From positions 2,046,001 to 2,110,000 of the forward strand of contig NC_017243.1 of NCBI RefSeq assembly GCF_000223215.1: 64,000 bases of DNA. The letters are read 5' to 3'. Shown here in pieces: positions 54,568-63,096 of this stretch. The stretch is from Brachyspira intermedia PWS/A (GTDB taxonomy: Bacteria > Spirochaetota > Brachyspiria > Brachyspirales > Brachyspiraceae). The stretch's first letter is position 1, and the number at the start of each line of letters is the position of its first letter. A model generated the notes under the pieces. The model was not told the origin of the DNA, searched no databases, and worked only from the letters and a program-made list of their open reading frames with translations. Made by a program: the position numbers and the translations under genes.

Positions 54568-54607
54568 TATGACAATTTTTGTCATAGTAATATGCTATGT
54601 TAATAAT
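54568..54607 (+). promoter_or_regulatory. Palindromic operator overlapping the promoter of the zinc-finger-like gene
   Basis: TATGACAA-TTT-TTGTCATA (54568-54586) is a perfect 8-bp palindrome. Its right arm contains TTGTCA (54579-54584), which with a 17-base spacer and AATAAT (54602-54607) makes a promoter 33 bases before the ATG. A protein bound here would block the -35. Confidence 0.5.
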
Positions 54608-54640
54608 CATAAAATAAATATTAAATACAGGAGGCTTTAT

Positions 54641-54895
54641 ATGGCTCAAAATTTTTACTGCGAATACTGCGGAACAATATATTCTTCAATAGGTGCTCTT
54701 ACAGGAGGAGCTTGTATCAAACATCCAGATGGCCCAAATAAAGGAAAGCATAAACTATATGAAGGCGGAGAAAAATCAGATTATTTCTGTAAATATTGCG
54801 GAAATAAGTATCATACAATAGCTTCATTAACAAATGGACATTGTATTAAACATCCAAATGGTCCTAACAAAGGGTATCATTCACCAGCTTTATAA
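54641..54895 (+). CDS. Small protein with two tandem CxxC...CxxH zinc-finger-like repeats
   Basis: 84 residues, made of two near-identical 40-residue units. Unit 1: FYCEYCGTIYSSIGALTGG then ACIKHPDGPNKGKH. Unit 2: YFCKYCGNKYHTIASLTNG then HCIKHPNGPNKGYH. Each has C-x2-C, about 14 residues, C-x2-H, which suits one zinc ion per unit. The start is the ATG after AGGAGGC; an upstream in-frame ATG would cut through the palindromic operator. No signal peptide. Nucleic-acid or protein binding is likely but unproven. It is a single-gene unit ending at a hairpin. Confidence 0.85.
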   Translation: MAQNFYCEYCGTIYSSIGALTGGACIKHPDGPNKGKHKLYEGGEKSDYFCKYCGNKYHTIASLTNGHCIKHPNGPNKGYHSPAL

Positions 54896-54914
54896 ACAAA
54901 TTATTTTTTATTTT

Positions 54915-54944
54915 TGTGCATAGTAATTGATTTTATTATGCACA
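54915..54944 (+). terminator. Terminator after the zinc-finger-like gene
   Basis: TGTGCATA (54915-54922) pairs with TATGCACA (54937-54944), followed by TGTTTTATTT. Confidence 0.6.
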
Positions 54945-55016
54945 TGTTTTATTTATCAATAAAGTAAAAACTCCTGAAAATATGGCTGCAAAAATAATAG
55001 ATATAATTAATGCCAT
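54936..55016 (-). CDS. Possible 26-residue hydrophobic peptide
   Basis: On the minus strand an ATG opens MALIISIIFAAIFSGVF and the frame ends LLINKTCA. Nearly the whole peptide would be one membrane helix. There is no clear ribosome site, so this is weak; it could be chance in A+T-rich DNA or a small membrane peptide of the type seen in type I toxin genes. Its end overlaps the hairpin of the opposite gene. Confidence 0.25.
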   Translation of the reverse strand: MALIISIIFAAIFSGVFTLLINKTCA

Positions 55017-55050
55017 ATCTAATGAATTTAATAAATAAAATTAAGTAATA

Positions 55051-55089
55051 TTAAAGTGCTTGATTACGGCTTTTAATCAGGCACTTTAA
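55051..55089 (-). terminator. Terminator after the Pr6Pr gene
   Basis: TTAAAGTGCTTGATTA (55051-55066) pairs with TAATCAGGCACTTTAA (55074-55089), with one mispair, just beyond the stop of the membrane-protein gene. Confidence 0.65.
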
Positions 55090-55092
55090 AAA

Positions 55093-55734
55093 TTATTTAT
55101 TATGTTTACTAAACAGCTTATTAAAAAATCTGTCAATAAAATATTCTATATAACCCAATAAAGCAAAAAATAAAGTTATAAAAAATACATTTCTTAATAC
55201 CGTTTTAAGTCCATATTTATTTATATCAACAAAAAAGTAAGGATAATAACTTCCATCAGAAAAAGGACTTCCTATTCTAGCCCTTATAAGTATAAAAGCA
55301 AAATATACAAATGGAATTATAAGCCAAAGCAGAGGATCAATTATTTTATAAATTCCTTTCTTATCAAAAATTATATAATCAAAAATAGTCATAATTGGAA
55401 CTATATAATGAACTATTAAATTTCTTATATATGACAAACCTTCATATTTATCAGCTGTAGGACTTAATAAAAAATGATATACTAAAAATGTAACAGTTAT
55501 TGACATTGTAACTGCACCTTTAAATCTTGGATAAAATGTTTCTTTTTTATTTATAATAGTAAAAATATCCAAAATAAAATAAACTATTACAAGTATATTA
55601 CTTTGATATGTAAAATAATATGCAGTTTCTATATCAAGCTTAAAATTATCATAGAAAAATCCATGAAGCACTGCAAAAGTACCAATTATAATAATTATTA
55701 TTTTGTATATTATAGAAAAATTAGTTCTTGTCAT
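55093..55734 (-). CDS. Pr6Pr family six-helix membrane protein
   Basis: 213-residue integral membrane protein with six predicted helices, matching the Pr6Pr (FAR-17a/AIG1-like) family. Seen: YFTYQSNILVIVYFILDIF near residue 40, the conserved RNLIVHYIVPIMTIFDYIIF near 105, LLWLIIPFVYFAFILIRA and YPYFFVDINKYG near 165, which are the family hallmarks. AIG1-type relatives include serine or threonine hydrolases of lipids in eukaryotes; bacterial members are uncharacterised. The hydrolase gene starts 20 bases upstream in the same direction, so cotranscription is likely. No signal peptide is cleaved. Confidence 0.85.
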   Translation of the reverse strand: MTRTNFSIIYKIIIIIIGTFAVLHGFFYDNFKLDIETAYYFTYQSNILVIVYFILDIFTIINKKETFYPRFKGAVTMSITVTFLVYHFLLSPTADKYEGLSYIRNLIVHYIVPIMTIFDYIIFDKKGIYKIIDPLLWLIIPFVYFAFILIRARIGSPFSDGSYYPYFFVDINKYGLKTVLRNVFFITLFFALLGYIEYFIDRFFNKLFSKHNK

Positions 55735-55754
55735 CTTAATTCCAATAAATATAA

Positions 55755-56696
55755 TTATTTCAAAAATTTATAGCAAATATTTATTATCAATTCTTTATTA
55801 ATTAAAATATCAATCCAATTAGTTGGAATATTGTCTATACTATAATATAAACCAGCAAGCCCTCCAGTAACTGCCGCAGTAGTATCAGTATCATTTCCCA
55901 GATTAACTGCTTTTAATACCGCGTCCTTATAATTTGAAGTATTTAATAATACCCATATAGAAGCCTCTAATGTATGTACAACATATCCGCTACTTTCTAT
56001 TTTTGTATCATTTAGTTTTTTAAAATTAGAGTCAAATATTCTTTTGTAATTATTAATCTCTTTTTCATTTTTATAATAATTGAAAGAGTCTTTTAATGCT
56101 TTATTAATAGCTTCTTCAATATTCATGTCATTTATTAAATTCAATGCTATTGCAGTATATATTACACAAGCTATCAAACTTCTTTTATGAGAATGAGTTA
56201 ATGAAGAAATATTATATATTATATTTATAACTTCACTATTATCAAATAATTTACCATAAAAATATTTATTTATATAAAATGCAATAGGAAGTATCCTCAT
56301 AAGAGAACCATTTCCATTACTATATTCATCAGAAAGTCCGCATTTTATAGGATTTTTTTCGCTTTTATAATTATTTATAGCATCACTTGTAGTTATTCCA
56401 ATATCAAATGTATGTCCGTCAGCAGTATAATAGCCTTTATCATACCACATAGCAAAACTATTCATAATATCATTATAATTTATATTTTTATTATTCAAAT
56501 TATCAAGTAAACATAATGTTAAACTTGTATCATCAGACCAAGTACCTGGCTTTTTATTATGAGTACCGTATCCAATCATATCTTTACAAGGATCTTTTTT
56601 AATAATATTTCTTGTTATAAATTCATAAGGAACACCTAAAGCATCTCCAATGGCAAGTCCTAATATTGCAGATTTTAACTTATTTTCTAAACTCAT
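55755..56696 (-). CDS. ADP-ribosylglycohydrolase family protein (DraG-like)
   Basis: 313-residue hydrolase that removes ADP-ribose from proteins or small molecules, with two magnesium ions. Seen: GLAIGDALGVPYEF near residue 14, WSDDTSLTLCLLDNL near 55 (the TDDT-type metal site), NGNGSLMRILPIAF near 130, and LGNDTDTTAAVTGGLAGLYYS near 270 (the second metal site). Length is typical. The substrate cannot be told. It is upstream of and probably cotranscribed with the Pr6Pr membrane protein. No ADP-ribosyltransferase gene is nearby, so it is not an obvious DraT/DraG pair. Confidence 0.93.
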   Translation of the reverse strand: MSLENKLKSAILGLAIGDALGVPYEFITRNIIKKDPCKDMIGYGTHNKKPGTWSDDTSLTLCLLDNLNNKNINYNDIMNSFAMWYDKGYYTADGHTFDIGITTSDAINNYKSEKNPIKCGLSDEYSNGNGSLMRILPIAFYINKYFYGKLFDNSEVINIIYNISSLTHSHKRSLIACVIYTAIALNLINDMNIEEAINKALKDSFNYYKNEKEINNYKRIFDSNFKKLNDTKIESSGYVVHTLEASIWVLLNTSNYKDAVLKAVNLGNDTDTTAAVTGGLAGLYYSIDNIPTNWIDILINKELIINICYKFLK

Positions 56697-56792
56697 ATAA
56701 AATTAAACCTAGCATCAAATATAGTAAATTAATAATTATAATAAATATACTAAAACTATCAATAGATTAAATAAAAAATATATAATAAAAAA

Positions 56793-56817
56793 GCGTATCT
56801 AAAAATATTAGATACGC
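56793..56817 (-). terminator. Intrinsic terminator of the FMN-binding protein gene
   Basis: Minus strand GCGTATCTAA pairs with TTAGATACGC around a five-base loop and is followed by six T. Confidence 0.8.
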
Positions 56818-56846
56818 CAGGGTTAGTGAATTTCTTATTAATTTAA

Positions 56847-57203
56847 TTACTTAGCAGGAGTTAATTTAGTTAAAGCATCTTCTACTAATGCAACCCAAGT
56901 AGCACCGCTTACGCCGTCAACATAAATGTTGTTAGCTTTGATCATTTTGTCATAAGCAGCTTTTCCTCTTGCAGGACCACTGCTGTGTCCACATTTTGTT
57001 AACACAACTTTTGTTAATTTACCGCCAGCAACAGTAACTTTAGCTTGATAGTCGCCTTGTCTTGTTTTATAAGTAGCTTTGTAATTTCCTAAATATGTAC
57101 CGTCAGGTATTTTAGCCAAGTCAATTTTTCCTTGAGCAAATAGGAATAAGCTAGCTGCAAAAAGAACAGTAACTACCAAAAATAAAACTTTTTTAAGACT
57201 CAT
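56847..57203 (-). CDS. Secreted FMN-binding domain protein (covalent flavin type)
   Basis: 118 residues. Residues 1-23 are a signal peptide (KKVLFLVVTVLFAASLFLFA). The rest is one FMN-binding domain: IPDGTYLGNYKATYKT, VTVAGGKLTKVVL, and the flavinylation site DGVSGAT with Thr102, which ApbE-type enzymes load with FMN by a phosphoester bond. It would act outside the inner membrane as a flavin carrier, e.g. in extracellular electron transfer or fumarate-type reduction; the partner is unknown. GAGG-like AAAAAGGGG precedes the ATG. No apbE or reductase is adjacent. Confidence 0.88.
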   Translation of the reverse strand: MSLKKVLFLVVTVLFAASLFLFAQGKIDLAKIPDGTYLGNYKATYKTRQGDYQAKVTVAGGKLTKVVLTKCGHSSGPARGKAAYDKMIKANNIYVDGVSGATWVALVEDALTKLTPAK

Positions 57204-57278
57204 ACATTTCCCCTTTTTAATATAGTTGTCTATTAAAACTACATAAGTAAGAAAAAGTAAAAAGTTTGTAAAACTAAT

Positions 57279-57689
57279 TTAACATTTTTTTATATTTCCA
57301 TTTCTAAGCAGTCCCAATAAGTTATTATATTCTACAGTTGTCTTTATTTGGCAGTATCTATCATCTACAAAGCTAGAATATTCCACTTTTATATATTTTT
57401 CTACTATATTTTTTAACTCATCATTTTCATATTTTTTATTTGGAAGTTCTTTGGCAAAGGCATTTTCTATTTTTACTTTTGATAAGGCTAATGCGGCATT
57501 AAAAGCACTTGTTTCAATTTCATCTTTAGTTACAGCATAACCATTAGGATATCCTATAGAAGTAGCTATAAATTTATTCTCATTAACCCAGCCTTCATTA
57601 AAATTTATATTATTATTGACAGTTTTTTCAGCGGATTTGCATGATACAAGTAAAGCAAAAATAATTATAATTATATAGCCGTATTTCAT
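57279..57689 (-). CDS. Small lipoprotein with LPP20-like core
   Basis: 136 residues after choosing the ATG with GGAGGAT immediately upstream; the frame is open 75 bases further but without a site. The signal sequence ends LLVS-C (Cys17), so it is a lipoprotein. The mature part has FIATSIGYPNGYAV and SAFNAALALSKVKIENAF, resembling the LPP20/FlgO-like alpha-beta fold, followed by RYCQIKTTVEYNNLLGLL. Function unknown. It is divergent from the beta-propeller-like gene, and a promoter for both must lie in the 147-base gap. Confidence 0.75.
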   Translation of the reverse strand: MKYGYIIIIIFALLVSCKSAEKTVNNNINFNEGWVNENKFIATSIGYPNGYAVTKDEIETSAFNAALALSKVKIENAFAKELPNKKYENDELKNIVEKYIKVEYSSFVDDRYCQIKTTVEYNNLLGLLRNGNIKKC

Positions 57690-57836
57690 ATATCCTCCAA
57701 ATTTAAAATAACTCTCCCAAATATTCGTCAAAATTTTATTTTTTTTAAGCACATAATTATACATAATTATTAATTTTAGAGTATAATAGTTCCGAATATA
57801 TAGAAAAATATATAAATATTAGCAGCGGGAATTATT

Positions 57837-59453
57837 ATGAAAAAGTTATACATTATATCTATAGTATTTCTTTTATTATGTGCAAGAGGTTTTACTCAAA
57901 TATACACATTTCAAATCGGAGAAAAACTAAATAACTCATATATTTTATCAGAAAGCAATTATGCAATTATAATAGAAAAAAATAATGCTAATTCTGGAAA
58001 AACTTTTGATATAATATATAAAGATGCCAGATTAACAGGTTATAAAGATGCAGGCAGTATAAAAATACTTCCTAATGGTACTTTAGTTGCCACTATGCTA
58101 AAAACTTCTCTTGGTAAAGATATGTGGGTTTTAATATATGGAAATGTTGAACAAGAATTTGACTCTATAGAGAGAGAAATTTACTCAGGAAACAATTCTA
58201 TAATATTTACTAGATTAATGAATTATGGAATAGCTGTTATAAATGGAGAAGCTAAAGTACAGTATTCTGAATTATATGACAGTGTTATTAATGATAATTC
58301 TTATGCTTTCTCTTATTCAAGAGACGGACAATATTTTGTTAATATTAATGGTGAAGAAAAACAAGTATCAGCTAAAGCGGACAGACTCAAATTCTCAAAT
58401 GACGGAAATAATATAGTATATGTTATAGAAAATGAAGGAAATGCTGTTATATTTACAGGAAGTACTGACAGTGAAGGTTTTAGATTAGTGGATGATTTAG
58501 CTTCATTCAACAATAACAGTATAGCTTATGCTGTAAAAGCTATACCGGGAATGGATACTAATTCAACAAATATGATTAGTTCAAATGATTCTATGTCAAA
58601 TACTTTCATTACAAATAATATGACTAATGAAGTTATAACAAATACAACAACAATAACAAATTATAATCTTTCAAATATCAGTGTATATACAAATGAAGAA
58701 GGTGTAACAGTAAAAGGACAATCAAATACTATAGCTTTAATGGTTGTAACAAATGTAATAACAAATATAAGATATAATGAATTAACAGATCTTCCTGCTG
58801 CTGCCGTTTCTACAAATTCAATTATAAGCAATGAATTTATTATGACTAGTGTTATAGCTAATGGAAGAAATTATGGAGAATTTAATTTAGTAACTAATAT
58901 GTCATTCTCTCCTGATGGTAAAACATTAGTATTTGTAAATATTAATAGTAATAACACTATGCAGCTATATGTTGGCGGTAATATGACTACTAATTATGAT
59001 ATGATACATAATTATAAATATTCAGACGACAGTAAAATATTAGCCTACTCTGCACAAACAAATAATGTATCATTCTTAGTAGTTAATGGTAAAAGACTTC
59101 CTAGAACTTTTGATAAAATAAATGATATATATTTCTCTACAAATAATAGCTTAGTTTATAATGCTTCTATGAATGAAAGAGAATATATAATAGCAAATGA
59201 CTTTGAAAGCCCTTCCTATAACAAAATAACTTCATTCAAGTTTGTAGGAGATTCATTTGCATTCACAGCAGAAAGACTTGGAAAACATTATTACTTTATA
59301 TTAAATAAAAACAACTCTGTAAGAAGAGAATTCGGCGGATATGATTATGTGTCAGCTATGGATAATAATCAAGAAGATGCTTTATCAATAGTATCTGACG
59401 GAAAGAACATTTTTATAATAAAAAATGGCGTAATAGTAAATAATCAACAATAG
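57837..59453 (+). CDS. Secreted beta-propeller-like protein with Asn/Thr-rich insert
   Basis: 538 residues with a signal peptide (LYIISIVFLLLCARGF). The mature part has repeated WD40/TolB-like strands: LKFSNDGNNIVYVIEN near residue 183, MSFSPDGKTLVFVNIN near 355, YKYSDDSKILAYSAQT near 395, and a late IVSDGKNIFIIKNG. They fit a propeller of several blades. Between blades, near residues 235-310, lies a low-complexity Asn/Thr/Ile-rich stretch (NTFITNNMTNEVITNTTT) that looks disordered and surface-exposed. The ATG follows GGGA. Function unknown, probably a periplasmic binding protein. Confidence 0.75.
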   Translation: MKKLYIISIVFLLLCARGFTQIYTFQIGEKLNNSYILSESNYAIIIEKNNANSGKTFDIIYKDARLTGYKDAGSIKILPNGTLVATMLKTSLGKDMWVLIYGNVEQEFDSIEREIYSGNNSIIFTRLMNYGIAVINGEAKVQYSELYDSVINDNSYAFSYSRDGQYFVNINGEEKQVSAKADRLKFSNDGNNIVYVIENEGNAVIFTGSTDSEGFRLVDDLASFNNNSIAYAVKAIPGMDTNSTNMISSNDSMSNTFITNNMTNEVITNTTTITNYNLSNISVYTNEEGVTVKGQSNTIALMVVTNVITNIRYNELTDLPAAAVSTNSIISNEFIMTSVIANGRNYGEFNLVTNMSFSPDGKTLVFVNINSNNTMQLYVGGNMTTNYDMIHNYKYSDDSKILAYSAQTNNVSFLVVNGKRLPRTFDKINDIYFSTNNSLVYNASMNEREYIIANDFESPSYNKITSFKFVGDSFAFTAERLGKHYYFILNKNNSVRREFGGYDYVSAMDNNQEDALSIVSDGKNIFIIKNGVIVNNQQ

Positions 59454-59479
59454 TTATTATAATCTTCTACCTATATTTT

Positions 59480-59517
59480 AATGCGTAAATCTGGATAAGG
59501 TTTACGCATTATGTTTT
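59480..59517 (+). terminator. Intrinsic terminator of the beta-propeller gene
   Basis: AATGCGTAAA (59480-59489) pairs with TTTACGCATT (59501-59510), followed by ATGTTTTTAA. Confidence 0.75.
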
Positions 59518-59546
59518 TAAACCTATTTCTTGTAAAAAATTATAAC

Positions 59547-59574
59547 TTGACTTAATTTCGATTATAGTTAAAAT
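59547..59574 (+). promoter_or_regulatory. Promoter of the RNase J operon
   Basis: TTGACT (59547-59552), 16-base spacer, TAAAAT (59569-59574), 54 bases before the start at 59629. Confidence 0.5.
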
Positions 59575-59628
59575 AAAAAATAAATTTGAATTTTGTTTAT
59601 AGTAATTTAAATATAAAGTAGTTAATGA

Positions 59629-61542
59629 ATGAATAATAATAATGATAAAATAAGAATCATACCTCTTGGCGGAGTACAAGAAATAGGTATGAACATGACT
59701 GTTATAGAATATGGAAATGAACTTTTAATAGTAGACTGCGGATTTATGTTCCCAAGATACCATATGCTAGGTATAGATTATGTTATTCCTGATACTTCAT
59801 ATTTAGAAGATAAAAATATCATAGGACTTATACTTACTCATGGGCATGAAGATCATATAGGTGCTATACCTCATTTCCTTAGAAAATTCCCTGATATTCC
59901 TATATACGGTTCAAGACTTACTTTGGCTTTTTTAAGAGCTAAATTAAATGATTATAAAAACGAATACAAAGATACAAAATTATATGAAGTTGAGCCTAGA
60001 AATAAAATACAATTGGGAATGAATTTTGATATAGAGTTTATAAGGGTTAATCATAGTATACCTGACGGAGTTGGAATAGCCATAACAACACCATTAGGAG
60101 TTATAATACATACAGGTGATTTCAAAATAGATTTAAACCCTACAACAGATAAATTTATAGACCTTTATAAATTTGCTGAATATGGAGAAAATGGTGTTCT
60201 TCTTATGCTGGCAGATTCGACAAACTGCCAGAGAGATGGTTTTTCTATGAGTGAAAGTGTTGTCCAAAACAATATGACTCCACTATTCGCTTATGAAGAC
60301 GGAATGATTATTGTTGCAGTATTTGCAAGCAGTATAGAAAGAATACAAGATTTAGTGACTGCAGCAAAAGTCAATAATAAATTTGTGGCATTCTCTGGAA
60401 GAAGTTTAATCAAATTCACAAAGATTGCACAGGATATGGGTTATTTAAATCTTTATGATATAGTTATACCAATAGATAAAATAAACAAATATCCTAGAGA
60501 AAAAATAGTATGCATAACTACAGGAACTCAAGGAGAACCTTATTCTTCACTATCTCTAATAGCGGCAGAGGCACATAAACATATAAAAGTAGAAGACGGC
60601 GATATGGTAATATTCTCATCAAGCGTTATACCTGGTAATGAAATGGCTGTTACTAGAATGATAAATAATCTCTTTGATCTTGGGGCTAAAATGGTTGGAG
60701 AGGATAAAAAACTTCTTCATGTATCAGGACATGCTTCAAGCGAAGATTTAAAATTAATGTATAGATTAGTAAAGCCTAAATATTTTATTCCTATACATGG
60801 TGAGAAAAGACATTTAATCACTCATATAAAATTAGTTGAAAATTTAAATGGTTTAGATACAAAAGGATTCCTACTTTATAACGGAGATGTACTTGAAATA
60901 GATGAAACTTTAGAAGCAAAAATCACAGAGCCTATAGAGATAAGAAATATATATGTTGATGGAAAAGGTGTTGGAGATTTAGAAGAAAGTATATTCTATG
61001 ACAGAGAACAATTATCACTTAATGGAGTGGTAGTTGCCAATGTTGTAGCAAAGAAAAATGCCGCAGGACAATACGATATAAAAGTAGATTTGGAAAGTAA
61101 AGGTTTCACATACACCGGAGGAGAAAAAGAAAGAATTATCAATAAGACTGAACAGTTAAGAGAAGAGGGAATAAGCTCTGCAATAGAAGCAGTTAGAAAA
61201 TTATTAAATAGAAATAAAAGAACTCCTTCTACAATAAAATATGAAGTAAGGGAAGCTCTTCGTAAAAAATTTATTCAGATAATAGGAAGAGAACCTGTAA
61301 TATTTGTATGCCTATATATGGATCATGTTTATATAGAACAATCACATAGCAGTAATGATGATAATGATAATATTGATAAAAATAATATAGAAAATATAGA
61401 AATTGAAAACAATAATGATGAGGAGAAAGAAAAATGTCATACGAAGAAGAAAAAGAGAATCAAGAAAACAGTGATAAAGAAGAATACATCACAGATAAAA
61501 AGATTGAAATCAAAAAAGAAAAAAGCAGTAAAAGAGAGCTAA
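59629..61542 (+). CDS. rnj: Ribonuclease J
   Basis: Metallo-beta-lactamase-fold ribonuclease with 5'-3' exo- and endonuclease action in mRNA turnover and rRNA maturation. Seen: IIPLGGVQEIGMN, VDCGFMFP, the zinc site HGHEDH at residues 71-76, HTGDFKID near 165, a beta-CASP domain with CITTGTQGEPYSSL, then the late HVSGHASSEDLKL and IPIHGEKRHL. The catalytic part ends by about residue 555. The tail is unusual: an Asn/Asp stretch (DDNDNIDKNNIENIE), then a very basic end (KKKKRIKKTVIKKN). The last 109 bases overlap the start of sppA in another frame. The start is the ATG after a short stop-ended ATG; the ribosome site is weak. Confidence 0.93.
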   Translation: MNNNNDKIRIIPLGGVQEIGMNMTVIEYGNELLIVDCGFMFPRYHMLGIDYVIPDTSYLEDKNIIGLILTHGHEDHIGAIPHFLRKFPDIPIYGSRLTLAFLRAKLNDYKNEYKDTKLYEVEPRNKIQLGMNFDIEFIRVNHSIPDGVGIAITTPLGVIIHTGDFKIDLNPTTDKFIDLYKFAEYGENGVLLMLADSTNCQRDGFSMSESVVQNNMTPLFAYEDGMIIVAVFASSIERIQDLVTAAKVNNKFVAFSGRSLIKFTKIAQDMGYLNLYDIVIPIDKINKYPREKIVCITTGTQGEPYSSLSLIAAEAHKHIKVEDGDMVIFSSSVIPGNEMAVTRMINNLFDLGAKMVGEDKKLLHVSGHASSEDLKLMYRLVKPKYFIPIHGEKRHLITHIKLVENLNGLDTKGFLLYNGDVLEIDETLEAKITEPIEIRNIYVDGKGVGDLEESIFYDREQLSLNGVVVANVVAKKNAAGQYDIKVDLESKGFTYTGGEKERIINKTEQLREEGISSAIEAVRKLLNRNKRTPSTIKYEVREALRKKFIQIIGREPVIFVCLYMDHVYIEQSHSSNDDNDNIDKNNIENIEIENNNDEEKEKCHTKKKKRIKKTVIKKNTSQIKRLKSKKKKAVKES

Positions 61543-62531
61543 TATTTACTCTACTTATAATAATATCAATAATAGTTGGGGCTGCAAGTATATTTTTAAA
61601 AAATGAAAATAAAAATATATCTGTCAACATTAATTCTTCTGAAAAATCATATTCCGTTTTAAAAGAAGGAATAGCAATAATAGATTTGAATGGAATAATA
61701 ACTCATACAAAAAGAAAAAATGGTTTAGGTATAGAATATCCTTCTGTAACAGAACAACTTGTTTCAGATTTTGAATATTATTTACAGCATCCAAAAGTTA
61801 AAGCCATTGTACTTCAGGTTGATAGTCCTGGAGGTTCTTTAACTTCATGCGAAGAAGCTTTAAAATATTTGAAAGAATTAAAAGAAAAATATCCTAAACC
61901 AATAGTAGCTTCTTTCAGATCAATGGCTGCAAGCGGAGGATATTATATATCTATGATAGCAGATAAAATATATGCTAATGAATCTACTCTTACAGGAAGT
62001 ATAGGGGTTATATCTCAATTCTTTAATATATCAGAATTGATGGATAAATATGGAATAAAAATGTACACTATAAAAAGCGGAAGGAATAAAGATTCACTCT
62101 CCCCTTTCAGAGCACCTAGAGAAGATGAACTTGCATACTGGCAAGATATGACAGATGAATTTGTAGGACAATTTACAAATGTAGTTGAACAGTCTAGAGG
62201 TGATAAAATAAAGGGTAATAGAGAAGATATATTTGATGGAAGAGTATTCAGCGGAAAAAAAGCATTAGAAATAGGACTTATAGATTCTATAGGAACTCTA
62301 CATGATGCTGTAAAAGATGCTGCACAAATGGGCGGAATAGAAGATGAAGAACCTTATATAATAAAGAAGCCTAAAGAAAAAAATGATGTACTTAATTTGT
62401 TTTTCTCAAATATTTCGGAAGCTATTAAACCTAAATCAAGCTTTCCTTTCCCTTATGAAGAAATAATGAATACTAAATATATTGGGGTTCCTATGTATAT
62501 TTATATTCCAAATTATAATGGAGCAAATTAA
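61434..62531 (+). CDS. sppA: Signal peptide peptidase SppA (S49 family)
   Basis: Membrane-bound serine protease that clears spent signal peptides. 365 residues: an acidic cytoplasmic N-terminus, one membrane helix at about residues 36-55 (LIFTLLIIISIIVGAASIF), then the S49 domain with VDSPGGSLTSCEEAL, catalytic Ser167 in MAASGGYYIS and Lys219 in the SGRNKD segment. The Ser-Lys spacing of 52 matches the B. subtilis single-domain SppA. GAGGAG precedes the ATG, which sits inside the RNase J frame, so the two are translationally linked. It overlaps the next gene by one base. Confidence 0.92.
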   Translation: MSYEEEKENQENSDKEEYITDKKIEIKKEKSSKRELIFTLLIIISIIVGAASIFLKNENKNISVNINSSEKSYSVLKEGIAIIDLNGIITHTKRKNGLGIEYPSVTEQLVSDFEYYLQHPKVKAIVLQVDSPGGSLTSCEEALKYLKELKEKYPKPIVASFRSMAASGGYYISMIADKIYANESTLTGSIGVISQFFNISELMDKYGIKMYTIKSGRNKDSLSPFRAPREDELAYWQDMTDEFVGQFTNVVEQSRGDKIKGNREDIFDGRVFSGKKALEIGLIDSIGTLHDAVKDAAQMGGIEDEEPYIIKKPKEKNDVLNLFFSNISEAIKPKSSFPFPYEEIMNTKYIGVPMYIYIPNYNGAN

Positions 62532-63094
62532 TGCAGTTACATGAAGCTATATACTATTATTTATTAAAACCTAAAGAAGCTATAAAAAAATCTATAAATT
62601 TTGAATATTCTTTTTTTGTATATTTATTGGCTTCTTTAAGTATATCTATATCAGCAATATATACTATTAATAATAAATCTAATATATTAAATTTATTAAT
62701 ATTGACATTTGGAATAGCTGCATATATGGCAATATCTAATATAGTAAAAATAGCTGTTATCAATTTAACAGTATCATTATTTTTCAAAAATAGTAGTAAT
62801 AACATAAAAATATTTATTAATAATTGTTTTGGTATATATGGTATATTTATATTTATACTGCCTATAACATTATTATTTAGCAGATTCTCAACTCTTTACT
62901 TTATTCAAGTTATCATGTTTTTTATATTAGGATTATATTATATTGTATTGATGTTTAATAATATAAAACATTCATTTAATATAGATAGTTCATTTAAAGC
63001 ATTTTTAGTTTTAATTACACCTATAATATGTGATTATTTAACTTACATATCATTAGGAATATTAATATTTGGAAGTATTATTAATTATATATAA
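62531..63094 (+). CDS. Polytopic membrane protein (Yip1-like layout)
   Basis: 187 residues with five or six membrane helices and little else. It opens MQLHEAIYYYLLKPKEAIKKS, then FVYLLASLSISISAIY, a middle set of helices, and ends LGILIFGSIINYI. The layout resembles the Yip1-like superfamily, but the match is weak and no function is claimed. The ATG shares its A with the sppA stop (TAATG), so it is translationally coupled. The lptF/G-type gene follows by 2 bases; the four genes form one operon. Confidence 0.7.
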   Translation: MQLHEAIYYYLLKPKEAIKKSINFEYSFFVYLLASLSISISAIYTINNKSNILNLLILTFGIAAYMAISNIVKIAVINLTVSLFFKNSSNNIKIFINNCFGIYGIFIFILPITLLFSRFSTLYFIQVIMFFILGLYYIVLMFNNIKHSFNIDSSFKAFLVLITPIICDYLTYISLGILIFGSIINYI

Positions 63095-63096
63095 TT

